A program made the translations under genes and the position numbers. Under the pieces are notes generated by a model that saw only the letters and a program-made list of their open reading frames with translations, was not told the DNA's origin and did not search any database. This document shows, in pieces, positions 55,517 to 63,036 of a stretch of DNA of 64,000 nucleotides. The stretch comes from Stenotrophomonas terrae (GTDB taxonomy: Bacteria; Pseudomonadota; Gammaproteobacteria; Xanthomonadales; Xanthomonadaceae), in assembly GCF_001431465.1 (NCBI RefSeq), contig NZ_LDJJ01000031.1, forward strand, positions 32,151-96,150. The letters run 5' to 3'. Numbering within the stretch: position 1 is the stretch's first letter; the number at the start of each line of letters is the position of its first letter.

Positions 55517-56830
55517 ATGCTTTATCAACTGCATGAATTGACCCGCAACCTGCTCGCGCCCTGGGTTCACCAGGCGCAGGCCAATGCGGCGTTCTTCAAT
55601 AATTCGGGCCACTGGTGGTCGTCGATGCCCGGCGCGGATCGCTTCGCGGCGATGAACGAGCTGTTCCATCGGCTTGGCAAGGATTATGAGAAGCCCGAAT
55701 GGGGCATCCACGAGCTGGAGCTTGATGGCGAAATCGTGCCCATCGCCCAGCTCACCGAGGTCGAGAAGCCGTTCTGCAAGCTGCTGCGCTTCAAGCGCCA
55801 CAGCAACGAAACCTCCAAGGTTGAAGCCCTGCTGGCACAGCCCATCGTGCTGGTGGTGGCGCCGCTGTCCGGTCACCATGCCACCTTGCTGCGCGACACC
55901 GTGCGCACCCTGCTGCGCGACCATCGTGTCTACGTCACCGACTGGGTCGATGCGCGCATGGTGCCGGTGGAACAGGGCGAGTTCGGCCTGGACGACTACA
56001 TCGAGTACGTGCAGGAATTCATCCGCCACCTCGGCGCCGACAATGTGCACGTGGTCAGCGTCTGCCAGCCCACCGTGCCGGTGCTGGCCGCGGTGTCGCT
56101 GATGGCCAGGCGTGGCGAAGCCACGCCGCGCTCGCTGGTGATGATGGGTGGCCCGATCGATGCCCGTTGCAGCCCCACCGCGGTCAACAACCTGGCCACG
56201 CGCAATCCGATGTCGTGGTTCGAGAACAACGTCATCCACACCATCCCGGCGCCGTATCCGGGCCAGGGCCGCCGCGTCTATCCAGGCTTCCTGCAGCACG
56301 CCGGTTTCATGTCGATGAACCCCAGCCGCCACCTGATGTCGCACTGGGATTTCTACACCGACCTGGTCAAGGGCGACCTGGACGATGCCAATGCGCATCG
56401 CCGCTTCTACGACGAATACAACGCCGTGCTGGACATGCCGGCGCAGTTCTACCTGGACACCATCCGCGTGGTGTTCCAGGAATTCCTGCTGCCGCGTGGC
56501 GAGTGGTATGTGCGCGGTGAGCACGTCGATCCCTCCGCGATCCGCGATACTGCCCTGCTGAGCATCGAAGGCGAGCTGGACGATATCGCCGGCCTCGGCC
56601 AGACCGAAGCCGCACAGGCACTGTGCACCGGCATCCCGGCCTCGCGCCGCGACCACTTCATCGTTGAAGGTGCCGGCCACTACGGCATTTTCAGCGGCCG
56701 CCGCTGGCGCGAAGTGGTGTACCCGAAGATGCGCGACTTCTTCAGCGCCCAGTCCGCGCAGCCCGCGGCAAAGAAGCCGAAGAAAGCCAGCAGCAACGTC
56801 ACCCCGCTGCGCCGCCGCGCGCAGCGCTGA
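55517..56830 (+). CDS. phaZ: Intracellular polyhydroxyalkanoate depolymerase
   Basis: 437 residues, near the length of the Ralstonia PhaZ1-type enzymes. The nucleophile is Cys183 in VHVVSVCQPTVPVLA, the same residue type and number as in the intracellular PHB depolymerase of Ralstonia. The N-terminal MLYQLHELTRNLLAPW and the AGFMSMNPSRHLMSHWDFYT segment are typical. The Asp/His of the triad are probably in EGELDDIAG and EGAGHYGIFSGRRWRE. The C-terminus has a basic tail (PAAKKPKKASS, RRRAQR), which may help bind granules or nucleoid. No PHA synthase or phasin gene is in the window. GGGAA stands before ATG, and a terminator follows the stop. Confidence 0.93.
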   Translation: MLYQLHELTRNLLAPWVHQAQANAAFFNNSGHWWSSMPGADRFAAMNELFHRLGKDYEKPEWGIHELELDGEIVPIAQLTEVEKPFCKLLRFKRHSNETSKVEALLAQPIVLVVAPLSGHHATLLRDTVRTLLRDHRVYVTDWVDARMVPVEQGEFGLDDYIEYVQEFIRHLGADNVHVVSVCQPTVPVLAAVSLMARRGEATPRSLVMMGGPIDARCSPTAVNNLATRNPMSWFENNVIHTIPAPYPGQGRRVYPGFLQHAGFMSMNPSRHLMSHWDFYTDLVKGDLDDANAHRRFYDEYNAVLDMPAQFYLDTIRVVFQEFLLPRGEWYVRGEHVDPSAIRDTALLSIEGELDDIAGLGQTEAAQALCTGIPASRRDHFIVEGAGHYGIFSGRRWREVVYPKMRDFFSAQSAQPAAKKPKKASSNVTPLRRRAQR

Positions 56831-56842
56831 GATGCAATCTCC

Positions 56843-56872
56843 AAGGCCCCGGCACAAACCGGGGCCTTCTGC
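56843..56872 (+). terminator. Intrinsic terminator after phaZ
   Basis: AAGGCCCCGG (56843-56852), loop CACAAA, CCGGGGCCTT (56859-56868), then CTGCTTT. A perfect ten-base stem 12 bases after the stop. It may also slow transcripts arriving from the SMR genes on the other strand. Confidence 0.8.
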
Positions 56873-56874
56873 TT

Positions 56875-57189
56875 TCAGGAAACCGCCTTCAACCCCACAA
56901 CCCCGACCACGATCACTGCAAGGCTCAGCAATCGCGGGGTACTGCGCGACTCGCCAAAGAACAACATGTTCACCAGCACCGCCGCAGCCGTTCCCAGGCC
57001 AATCCACACGGCATAGGCAATGCTCAGCTGGATGTAACGGAACGACTGGTACAGCAGCACAAACGACGCGCCAAACCCGCCGAAGAACAAGCTCGCATTC
57101 AACAGACTCTTGCGCCCGCTGTAGCGCTTCAGGCCAATCACGCCCACCGTTTCCATCAAGGCAGCGGCAATCACCAGAAACCAGCCCAT
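56875..57189 (-). CDS. Small multidrug resistance (SMR) family transporter, YkkD-like subunit
   Basis: 104 residues, four membrane helices. The start at 57189 puts the conserved Glu at position 13 (MGWFLVIAAALMETVGVIGLK). The IAYAVWIGLGTAAAVLVNML stretch is the family signature in helix 3. It lies one base after the stop of a second SMR gene; such pairs usually work as heterodimers (YkkCD, EbrAB, YvdRS types), exporting cationic compounds or guanidinium-like substrates in exchange for protons. Substrate not determinable. Confidence 0.9.
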   Translation of the reverse strand: MGWFLVIAAALMETVGVIGLKRYSGRKSLLNASLFFGGFGASFVLLYQSFRYIQLSIAYAVWIGLGTAAAVLVNMLFFGESRSTPRLLSLAVIVVGVVGLKAVS

Positions 57190-57190
57190 A

Positions 57191-57547
57191 TCAGCCCCCC
57201 TGCCCATTTGCATCAGGCTCGGCAGCAGCCTTGCCATCGGCCAGTTTGAGCGCGATCACGCCGGCCACCAGCACGGCCATGAACACGCCCTTGGCCAGAC
57301 TGAAGCTGCCATCGAACAGAAAGATATCCATCAACGCCGTGCCTACCGTCCCAATGGCAGCAAACACCGCGTACACCGTGCCGGTCGGCAGCGATTCGCA
57401 GGCCTTGGCCAACCAATGGAAGTCCACCACGATCACCGCGATGATCGGTATCCAATGCCACCACGTGGCTGCCACATTGAAGCCATACACCCAGACCAGC
57501 TCGAACAGACAGGTCAGGGCCACATAGAACCAGCCTTTACCGGCCAT
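57191..57547 (-). CDS. SMR family transporter, YkkC-like subunit
   Basis: 118 residues from ATG at 57547; earlier starts run into repeat DNA. Four membrane helices with the conserved Glu16 in ALTCLFELVWVYGFN, and SLPTGTVYAVFAAIGTVGTA in helix 3, close to the YkkC branch. A short hydrophilic tail (DGKAAAEPDANGQGG) follows the last helix. With the next gene it forms a coupled pair. No guanidine riboswitch is seen in front, only SMAG repeats. Confidence 0.9.
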   Translation of the reverse strand: MAGKGWFYVALTCLFELVWVYGFNVAATWWHWIPIIAVIVVDFHWLAKACESLPTGTVYAVFAAIGTVGTALMDIFLFDGSFSLAKGVFMAVLVAGVIALKLADGKAAAEPDANGQGG

Positions 57548-57588
57548 GGTGTTCTCCACTAAATAAACCAGCCCCAGCATAACGCGAG

Positions 57589-57731
57589 GTAGTGCCGAGC
57601 CATGCTCGGCAGGGGCTTTACCAGCGTAGTGCCGAGCCATGCTCGGCAGGGGCTTTACCAGCGTAGTGCCGAGCCATGCTCGGCAGGGGCTTTACCGGGA
57701 AGGGCCTCTGCCGAGCATGGCTCGGCACTAC
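57589..57731. repeat. SMAG-type REP cluster: three tandem 37-base units and one inverted unit
   Basis: Units start at 57589, 57626 and 57663, each GTAGTGCCGAGCCATGCTCG followed by GCAGGGGCTTTACC. An inverted unit ends GGCTCGGCACTAC at 57731. The core GCCGAGC..GCTCGGC is the SMAG stem and GTAG is the mark of these elements in Stenotrophomonas maltophilia. The first two units are identical over their 37 bases, showing recent tandem duplication. Confidence 0.92.
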
Positions 57732-57762
57732 AAAAGAAGAGAGCGCCGCTGGCGCCCTCTTC
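57732..57762 (-). terminator. Intrinsic terminator after the HAAS-domain gene
   Basis: Read on the minus strand, GAAGAGGGCGCC, loop AGC and GGCGCTCTCTTC form a 12-base stem with one G-U pair, followed by TTTT. It stands 24 bases after the stop of the padR-HAAS operon and directly before the SMAG cluster. Confidence 0.8.
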
Positions 57763-57785
57763 TGCATTCACTCACGACGGCTGGC

Positions 57786-58787
57786 TTACAACCGCACCAG
57801 CAGATGCTTGGCCATCGCACCGTGCAATTTGCCGATACCGTGCGCCAGATGCAGGGTGCCGAACAGCAGCAACACGCCTACACCCATCGACACCGGCCAC
57901 CACCAGAACGAACTGCCAACATTGACGCCGTCGATCCATATCCCAACCGGCAAATTGGTCAGCAATGCCACCAGCGGTGCGAACACCAGCGCCAACGACG
58001 TCGACAACAAGGTCGTTGCCAGGGTGAAGTACAGAATGCCCAGCGGCAGCATCAGCACGAAGTACAGCATCGTCAGCCAGGTGCGCCCATCCGAGAACAT
58101 CGCACCGATGCGCTGCAGCCAACCCTGGCTCCGGTCCGTATAGGCCGGCCGGCGCGGCATGCGCACGCCCAGCATGGTTTCGATGATGCGTCCTTCAACC
58201 AGCGACAACACCCGCACCGAACCCAGGAACAACAGCAGGATCGGAATGCCGATGATCAGGATCAGCAGTGATACCGACAATGACAAGCCGGTCACCACCC
58301 AGGTGAAGAAGAACGTGCCGGTGGCGAGCGACAACAGCATGTAGAACAGCGCGCCGTAGGTATGCGGGTCCATCGCCACACCGAAGAACCGCGCCACCAG
58401 CGAGCGCGGCGCAGGTTCGCGAACCGGCGCAACGGCAATGGGCTCGACAGACGCGTCAGCAGACTGTGCTGCCGCCGCTGCAAGCGCAGGAACCGGCCGC
58501 GTTGCAGGCCGTGGCGTGCGCAAGGCACGGTTCACCGTCACTTCGGTCTCGCGGTAGATCTCCGCAACTTCCTCTGGTGCACCGTAGCTGCCGGCGACCC
58601 CGGCAATCACTTCGGCCTCGCCCTTGCCCGGCTGCTCGGCCAGCTCCGAGCGCAGGTATTCCTCGGCGTCGTACAGCGCATCCTGGATCATTGCCGGGTC
58701 CGCGCCGGCCAGGGCGGCACGCAGTTGCTCCAGGTACTCGGGGATGGTCGTGGGCAGCGGTCGCGCGTTGTATTCGGTATTCATCAT
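57786..58787 (-). CDS. HAAS/DUF1700-like membrane protein, PadR partner
   Basis: 333 residues from the ATG overlapping the padR stop; the next codon is also ATG. Residues 15-75 form the helical HAAS/DUF1700-like domain (YLEQLRAALAGADPAMIQDA, EEYLRSELAEQPGKGEAEVI, PEEVAEIYRE). After an Ala/Pro-rich linker come four to five membrane helices in a putative sensor domain (YGALFYMLLSLATGTFFFTW, SVSLLILIIGIPILLLFLGS, MLYFVLMLPLGILYFTLATT). Genes of this type follow padR regulators in many bacteria and are thought to act in membrane-linked signalling. The signal is unknown. Confidence 0.82.
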   Translation of the reverse strand: MMNTEYNARPLPTTIPEYLEQLRAALAGADPAMIQDALYDAEEYLRSELAEQPGKGEAEVIAGVAGSYGAPEEVAEIYRETEVTVNRALRTPRPATRPVPALAAAAAQSADASVEPIAVAPVREPAPRSLVARFFGVAMDPHTYGALFYMLLSLATGTFFFTWVVTGLSLSVSLLILIIGIPILLLFLGSVRVLSLVEGRIIETMLGVRMPRRPAYTDRSQGWLQRIGAMFSDGRTWLTMLYFVLMLPLGILYFTLATTLLSTSLALVFAPLVALLTNLPVGIWIDGVNVGSSFWWWPVSMGVGVLLLFGTLHLAHGIGKLHGAMAKHLLVRL

Positions 58788-59146
58788 TTGATTCCTTCCA
58801 GTACCGACTCGACCGAGTCGCGGGTGGCATTCCAGGCAGCGATCCATTGCCGCAGCGCGGCGCGACCGTCGTCATTGATGCGGTAGTAGCGCCGCGGTGG
58901 CCCCGCCACCGATGGCTCCACATGACTTTCCAGCAGGCCAGCACCCTCCAGGTTGCGCAATACCGGGTACAGCGCGCTCTGCTTGCCGCTCAGCACCCCA
59001 TCGCCGACCCGCTCCAGCTCCTTGGCGATCAGATAGCCGTAAAGCGGCTCCGGGGCCTTGGCCAACACCGCCAGCAACGCCAGCGACACCGTGCCTGTGC
59101 TCAATTCCTTCTGGAACTTGCGCAGATGCGCATCCAATTCAGTCAT
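58784..59146 (-). CDS. PadR family transcriptional regulator
   Basis: 120 residues from ATG at 59146 (GAGGG and AGGAG upstream). The winged helix is clear: TVSLALLAVLAKAPEPLYGY, VLSGKQSALYPVLRNLEGAG and the wing PSVAGPPRRYYRINDDGR. The C-terminal helix (LRQWIAAWNATRDSVESVL) serves dimerisation. It is a repressor type that commonly controls its own operon. A perfect palindrome (TTCGCTATAGCGAA, 59193-59206) in front may be its operator. The next gene is coupled by an ATGA overlap. Confidence 0.92.
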   Translation of the reverse strand: MTELDAHLRKFQKELSTGTVSLALLAVLAKAPEPLYGYLIAKELERVGDGVLSGKQSALYPVLRNLEGAGLLESHVEPSVAGPPRRYYRINDDGRAALRQWIAAWNATRDSVESVLEGIK

Positions 59147-59192
59147 GGCCCTCACTCCTGCCAACTAGCCTGAAGCAAACACTAGTATTTAG

Positions 59193-59206
59193 TTCGCTAT
59201 AGCGAA
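59193..59206. promoter_or_regulatory. Palindrome upstream of padR, possible operator
   Basis: TTCGCTATAGCGAA is a perfect 14-base palindrome 46 bases before the padR start, in an AT-rich patch with ACTAGTATTTAG. It is the only strong dyad in this spacer and stands where a PadR-type autoregulatory site is expected. Confidence 0.5.
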
Positions 59207-59290
59207 TGTGCCGGTAGTCACCCCCACCGCCGTCACGGCGCTGGCCGGCACGCCGCGCAATCGCGCAGAATCGGGCCACACCCAACTGGA

Positions 59291-60205
59291 ATGCGCCCGA
59301 TGACGCTACGCCCTTGCCTGCTCGCGCTGGCCCTGTCGCTGTCCCCGCTGCCGCTGCTGGCCGCTGACGCCCCCGCCAAGTACCGAAACGCGCAGGAGAT
59401 CATCGACGCCGCGCCGACCAGCGACTGGCACAGCCCGGCCGCGGAAAACACTCTCTACATGGATCTGGAAGGCGGCCGCGTCATCATCGAACTGGCGCCA
59501 CAGTTCGCACCCGAACATGCCGGCAACATCCGCACCCTGGCCAAGGGGCACTTCTGGGATGGCCTGAGCATCTACCGCTCGCAAGACAACTTCGTGGTCC
59601 AGTTCGGCGATGCCGATGCCGACGATGCCGCCAAGGCCAAGTCGATGGGCAGCGCCAAGACCCATCTGCCGGCGGAATTCCAGCGCCCTGCTGCGGGGCT
59701 GGATTTCACCGCCCTGCCCGACCGCGACGGCTGGGCGGCCAAGACCGGTTTTGTCGGCGACTTCGCCGTTGGCAGTGATGGCCAGAACGCCTGGTTGGCG
59801 CATTGCTACGGCGCTGTCGGCGCCGGCCGCAACAATGATGAAGACAGCAGCCTGGGCGCGGAACTCTATGTGGTCACCGGCCAGTCGCCGCGCCAACTGG
59901 ACCGCAACATCACCCTGGTTGGCCGCGTGCTCAAGGGCATGGAACTGCTCAGCTCGATCAAGCGCGGTCCTGACCCGATGGGTTTCTATGAGGACGCCGC
60001 ACAGCGCACGCCGATCAAGGCGATCACCTTGGCCAGCGAGTTGCCGGAAGCACAGCGGGTAAATCTGCAGGTGCTGCGTACCGATTCGAAGACCTTCGCC
60101 GATGCGGTGGAAGCACGCCGCAATCGCGTCGACGGTTTCTACAAGCGCGCGGCTGGCCATATCGATCTGTGCAACATCCCGCTGCCGGTGCGGATCATCG
60201 AGTAA
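59291..60205 (+). CDS. Periplasmic cyclophilin-type peptidyl-prolyl isomerase
   Basis: 304 residues from 59291; an ATG at 59300 is equally possible. The signal peptide ends PLLAADA. Cyclophilin marks: [40 protein letters not shown], the [10 protein letters not shown] strand, [20 protein letters not shown] and [28 protein letters not shown]. It is longer than PpiA by extra loops and a C-terminal extension ([20 protein letters not shown]). It would speed proline isomerisation of envelope proteins; substrates are unknown. Standing alone; SMAG repeats follow. Confidence 0.88.
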   Translation: MRPMTLRPCLLALALSLSPLPLLAADAPAKYRNAQEIIDAAPTSDWHSPAAENTLYMDLEGGRVIIELAPQFAPEHAGNIRTLAKGHFWDGLSIYRSQDNFVVQFGDADADDAAKAKSMGSAKTHLPAEFQRPAAGLDFTALPDRDGWAAKTGFVGDFAVGSDGQNAWLAHCYGAVGAGRNNDEDSSLGAELYVVTGQSPRQLDRNITLVGRVLKGMELLSSIKRGPDPMGFYEDAAQRTPIKAITLASELPEAQRVNLQVLRTDSKTFADAVEARRNRVDGFYKRAAGHIDLCNIPLPVRIIE

Positions 60206-60220
60206 GCCGGCCACCGCACC

Positions 60221-60337
60221 GTAGTGCCGAGCCATGCTCGGCAGGGGCTTGCCCGGTACAGCCCCTTGCCGAGCATGGCTCGGCGCTACGGTTGGGTTGG
60301 TTGGTAAAGCCCCTTGCCGAGCATGGCTCGGCACTAC
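60221..60337. repeat. SMAG-type REP cluster: one forward and two inverted units
   Basis: The forward unit begins GTAGTGCCGAGCCATGCTCG at 60221. Inverted units end GCTCGGCGCTAC (60289) and GCTCGGCACTAC (60337). The sequence is the same family as at 57589-57731, under 3 kb away. Confidence 0.92.
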
Positions 60338-60379
60338 GACTGCTTGGCTTGACGTGGCTGGATATTCGTGCAATTAATT

Positions 60380-60399
60380 AATTAACGAATTAGTTAATT
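60380..60399. promoter_or_regulatory. AT-rich operator-like dyad before the ArsR-type gene
   Basis: AATTAAC (60380-60386), GAATTA, GTTAATT (60393-60399), inside a 30-base stretch of nearly pure A/T in a GC-rich genome, ending eight bases before the regulator start. It is a likely autoregulatory site and overlaps the place where the promoter must be. Confidence 0.6.
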
Positions 60400-60407
60400 T
60401 ATTGACC

Positions 60408-60734
60408 ATGCCTGCCGACCAGATATTTGAAGCCTTGGCCTCGCGCCCACGCCGGGAGATCCTGGCCTATCTGTCGGCGCAGGAACTCACCGCCGGAGAG
60501 ATCGGTCAGCGCTTTGCAATGAGTGCACCGGCCATCTCCCGCCATCTGTCCGTTCTTGCCGCCGCCGGCCTGGTCATCAGCGAACGTCGCGGCCAGTTCG
60601 TTTTCTATCGGCTGACCCCTGACAACCTGGTCAATACCTTGAGCCGCTTCGCCTTCGAGGTTTGTCCAACGGCCGGCCCGCTGCAGCGCGAATCCCGCAG
60701 CAACGCCAAGCGCAAGACCAAGCCCGCTACCTGA
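60408..60734 (+). CDS. ArsR/SdpR-family transcriptional regulator
   Basis: 108 residues from ATG at 60408 (a TTG two codons earlier is possible). The winged helix: ADQIFEALASRPRREILAYL, the recognition part LTAGEIGQRFAMSAPAISRH and LSVLAAAGLVISERRGQFVF, then YRLTPDNL. No metal-binding CxC motif is present (one Cys near the C-terminus only), so it belongs with the SdpR-type autorepressors rather than metal sensors. It follows an AT-rich dyad and is probably cotranscribed with the DUF2867-like gene 18 bases downstream. Confidence 0.9.
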   Translation: MPADQIFEALASRPRREILAYLSAQELTAGEIGQRFAMSAPAISRHLSVLAAAGLVISERRGQFVFYRLTPDNLVNTLSRFAFEVCPTAGPLQRESRSNAKRKTKPAT

Positions 60735-60751
60735 GCACACCGAGGCCCCGC

Positions 60752-62164
60752 ATGGACCGCAGTCGCAGCCGCCGTGAACGCAGTTTCCCCCATGCATCAA
60801 TCACCACCGGCGATGGGCGCCGCGCAGTGGAAGTCACCCTGCTGACGCAACTGGGCGTCGGCGCCGGTGATTCCCTGGCACTCAGTGCCGGGGCATTGCA
60901 GGCCAGCCACCCGCACTTCAATGATGCGCTGGATGAGCCATCCGCACGCTTGTCCGCACCTGACCTGGACGCAGGCGACCCTGCCGCGCTGTATACGTTT
61001 TCCGTCGGTGGCAACGGCCATCCCTTCCACCGGCATGCGGCACCGCGCCTGTTCACCGCCATCAGCGGCAGCGGTGGCGCACGTCTGCGCTTCATCGCCG
61101 CCGATGTACGCCTGGGCAGCACCGAAGAAGCTCTCGCCGGCCTGCAACAGGTCGAGCTCCCTGCCGATTGCCTGTTCACCGTGCGCATGGCCGCCAATAC
61201 CTGGCATCAGTTCCAGCCACTGCACGGTAATGGCAAGCACCCGGCGCTGTTCGCGGTTTCCTGTCACCCCGACGAAACCGCCGGTGCGCTGGATGCGGAC
61301 TTGCATGCGCAGGTCATGCGCGGCGATGCCGATCTGGCCAGCCTGACCGAACTGATGCCTGACGCCTTGCTGCACACATTGCAGCACGCCACCTCGCACA
61401 GCCCGTCAGTGCCCACCCACGTGCTTGGCTTCGATCCACTTCCGCCCCATGCCTGGGCAGCTGCAGCCTGCACGCAGCTTCGCCACCACGTTGGCCGTCT
61501 GCGCCAGGCGCTGCTACAGCGCCTCCCACGTTCCGGCAGTGCCCACCACGGACTGCCGCCGCTGCAGGTGCACAGCACGCACGCACTGGCGGACGATTCA
61601 CTGCTGGCCGCGCAGCTGACACACCACCATCACCAGGACTGTGTGCAACTGCAGGTCGATCAGCGCTGGCTCCCCGCCATCGGTACCGAGCAGTTGCTGG
61701 TACTGCTGCTGACAGCCTTCATCAACCAACCCGCCAGCAGCATCAGCGGCCTGATGCGTCTGCGTAACCTGCTGGCACGTCCACTGCGGCTGCGTACATC
61801 GCCGCTGGGTTGCCCGGTTTCATCGCTACTGAACGACACGCCTGGGCAACGCTATGCACAGCGCTTCCCGGTATTGACCAGCGCCGGCAGTGCAGACGTG
61901 CAGCAGGTATTGCTGGGGGCCGATGACCGCCACCTGCAGTTCCGCTCCTGTGTAGCGGTGCGCCGCCAGCACGACCAGATCGTTTTCAGCCTGTCCACAC
62001 GCGTGCGCTGCCACAATCCATTCGGCCACCTGTACATGGCAGTCGTCGACCCCATGCATCGCCATTTCATCGCGCCCAAGATGCTGACCACCGCAGTTGC
62101 GCAGGTGCTGGAAGATGCGCTGGCAGCCCGCTACAACACCACCACCGCGGTGGTACCGGGCTAG
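60752..62164 (+). CDS. DUF2867-like protein with cupin-like N-terminal region
   Basis: 470 residues from ATG at 60752 (GAGG six bases before). The C-terminal 160 residues hold FGHLYMAVVDPMHRHFIAPK, which matches the end of DUF2867-type lipid-associated proteins found next to SdpR regulators. The N-terminal half has YTFSVGGNGHPFHRHAAPRL and LPADCLFTVRMAANTWHQFQ, with spaced His like a cupin metal site. The middle is His-rich (LTHHHHQDC). Family calls are tentative and the activity is unknown. The pairing with the ArsR-type regulator suggests an inducible envelope or lipid function. Confidence 0.6.
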   Translation: MDRSRSRRERSFPHASITTGDGRRAVEVTLLTQLGVGAGDSLALSAGALQASHPHFNDALDEPSARLSAPDLDAGDPAALYTFSVGGNGHPFHRHAAPRLFTAISGSGGARLRFIAADVRLGSTEEALAGLQQVELPADCLFTVRMAANTWHQFQPLHGNGKHPALFAVSCHPDETAGALDADLHAQVMRGDADLASLTELMPDALLHTLQHATSHSPSVPTHVLGFDPLPPHAWAAAACTQLRHHVGRLRQALLQRLPRSGSAHHGLPPLQVHSTHALADDSLLAAQLTHHHHQDCVQLQVDQRWLPAIGTEQLLVLLLTAFINQPASSISGLMRLRNLLARPLRLRTSPLGCPVSSLLNDTPGQRYAQRFPVLTSAGSADVQQVLLGADDRHLQFRSCVAVRRQHDQIVFSLSTRVRCHNPFGHLYMAVVDPMHRHFIAPKMLTTAVAQVLEDALAARYNTTTAVVPG

Positions 62165-62286
62165 CTATCGGCCCGCATCTTCAAACCGCCATCGTTCAGG
62201 CAATGGGACAATGAGGGCAATAAACGGCAACTACCGCCACCGGCGATCTGCAGTTACTTTGATGGCTCATTGCACAGGAATTCGCC

Positions 62287-62688
62287 ATGGCCCAGGTCAC
62301 CATTGAGTCAACCGCCGACAACTACGCCCATCGCATCAGCAACGGACTGCATACGCTGCTGGCCGACGAGCCGCCGCGTCTGGGCGGCAAGGACGCGGGC
62401 ATGGCACCGTTCGACCTGTACCTCGCATCGCTGGCCGCATGTACCGCCATTACCCTGCGCATGTATGCAGAGAAAAAAGGCTGGGACCTGGGTCAATTCA
62501 ACGCCGAGCTTACATCCAGCCGCGATGAAGCCGGTAAGCTGCAGGTGCATCGCATTCTTTCCGCTACCGGCGCGCTGAGCAGCGAACAATGGGAGCGGCT
62601 ATTGGATGTTGCCAGCCGTACACCGGTCACCAAGGTGATGAGCGAAGGTGCAGTCATCACCAGCGAACACCGCCCTCTGAAGAGTTGA
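62287..62688 (+). CDS. OsmC/Ohr-family protein
   Basis: 133 residues, the OsmC fold length. Peroxidatic Cys52 stands in LASLAACTAITLRMYAEKKG. The resolving Cys of Ohr/OsmC would be in a (D/H)CPV motif; here it reads RTPVTKV with Thr110, so the protein has a single Cys and cannot form the usual disulfide. It may act on other thiol substrates or be a YhfA-type relative. The start at 62287 follows AGGAATTCGCC. The next gene begins six bases after the stop. Confidence 0.88.
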   Translation: MAQVTIESTADNYAHRISNGLHTLLADEPPRLGGKDAGMAPFDLYLASLAACTAITLRMYAEKKGWDLGQFNAELTSSRDEAGKLQVHRILSATGALSSEQWERLLDVASRTPVTKVMSEGAVITSEHRPLKS

Positions 62689-62694
62689 GACGCC

Positions 62695-62943
62695 ATGTTT
62701 ACAATTGTTTTGCTGTGGGACGCAAAGAACGCCGAAGTAACGCAATGGGAAGAAACGCCCGCCCTGATCACCTGGAAAGACAGGGAACTGTCCCTGCGTG
62801 CAGGCCCGCGCGAGCGCGTGGATGCAGACGGCAACAGCAGCCAGGTGGCGGTCTACCTGCCCGATGAACTGAACGAAGAAGAATTCCAGGAACTGTTTGC
62901 GCTGCACGAAAAGCATATCCCCGAGCTGCATCTGCACGGCTGA
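62695..62943 (+). CDS. Small conserved hypothetical protein
   Basis: 82 residues, acidic, no signal peptide. The first half is beta-like (FTIVLLWDAKNAEVTQWEET, LITWKDRELSLRAG); the second ends in an acidic helix (LNEEEFQELFALHEKHIPEL). It starts six bases after the OsmC stop, so the two are one operon. Codon use fits its neighbours. I do not recognise the family. Confidence 0.7.
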   Translation: MFTIVLLWDAKNAEVTQWEETPALITWKDRELSLRAGPRERVDADGNSSQVAVYLPDELNEEEFQELFALHEKHIPELHLHG

Positions 62944-62954
62944 TGCAGGCCTTT

Positions 62955-63025
62955 GTGGGAGCGGCGTCAGCCGCAAAGCTGACACCGTTTCAGGTCATCG
63001 GCTTCGCGGCTGACGCTGCTCCCAC
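62955..63025. repeat. Paired inverted REP-like element
   Basis: GTGGGAGCGGCGTCAGCCGC at 62955 is answered by an inverted unit ending GCTGCTCCCAC at 63025. Same family as 2161-2254 and 53219-53315. It fills the whole gap between two convergent genes. Confidence 0.75.
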
Positions 63026-63036
63026 AAAGCCGAGGA

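Noticed and set aside
57548..57640. Guanidine riboswitch before the SMR genes
   Set aside because: None of the conserved ACGR-type loops or paired stems was seen; the region is repeat DNA.
57589..57699. Three 37-base direct repeats as a mini CRISPR array
   Set aside because: There are no spacers between the units, no cas genes nearby, and the sequence is a known SMAG palindrome.
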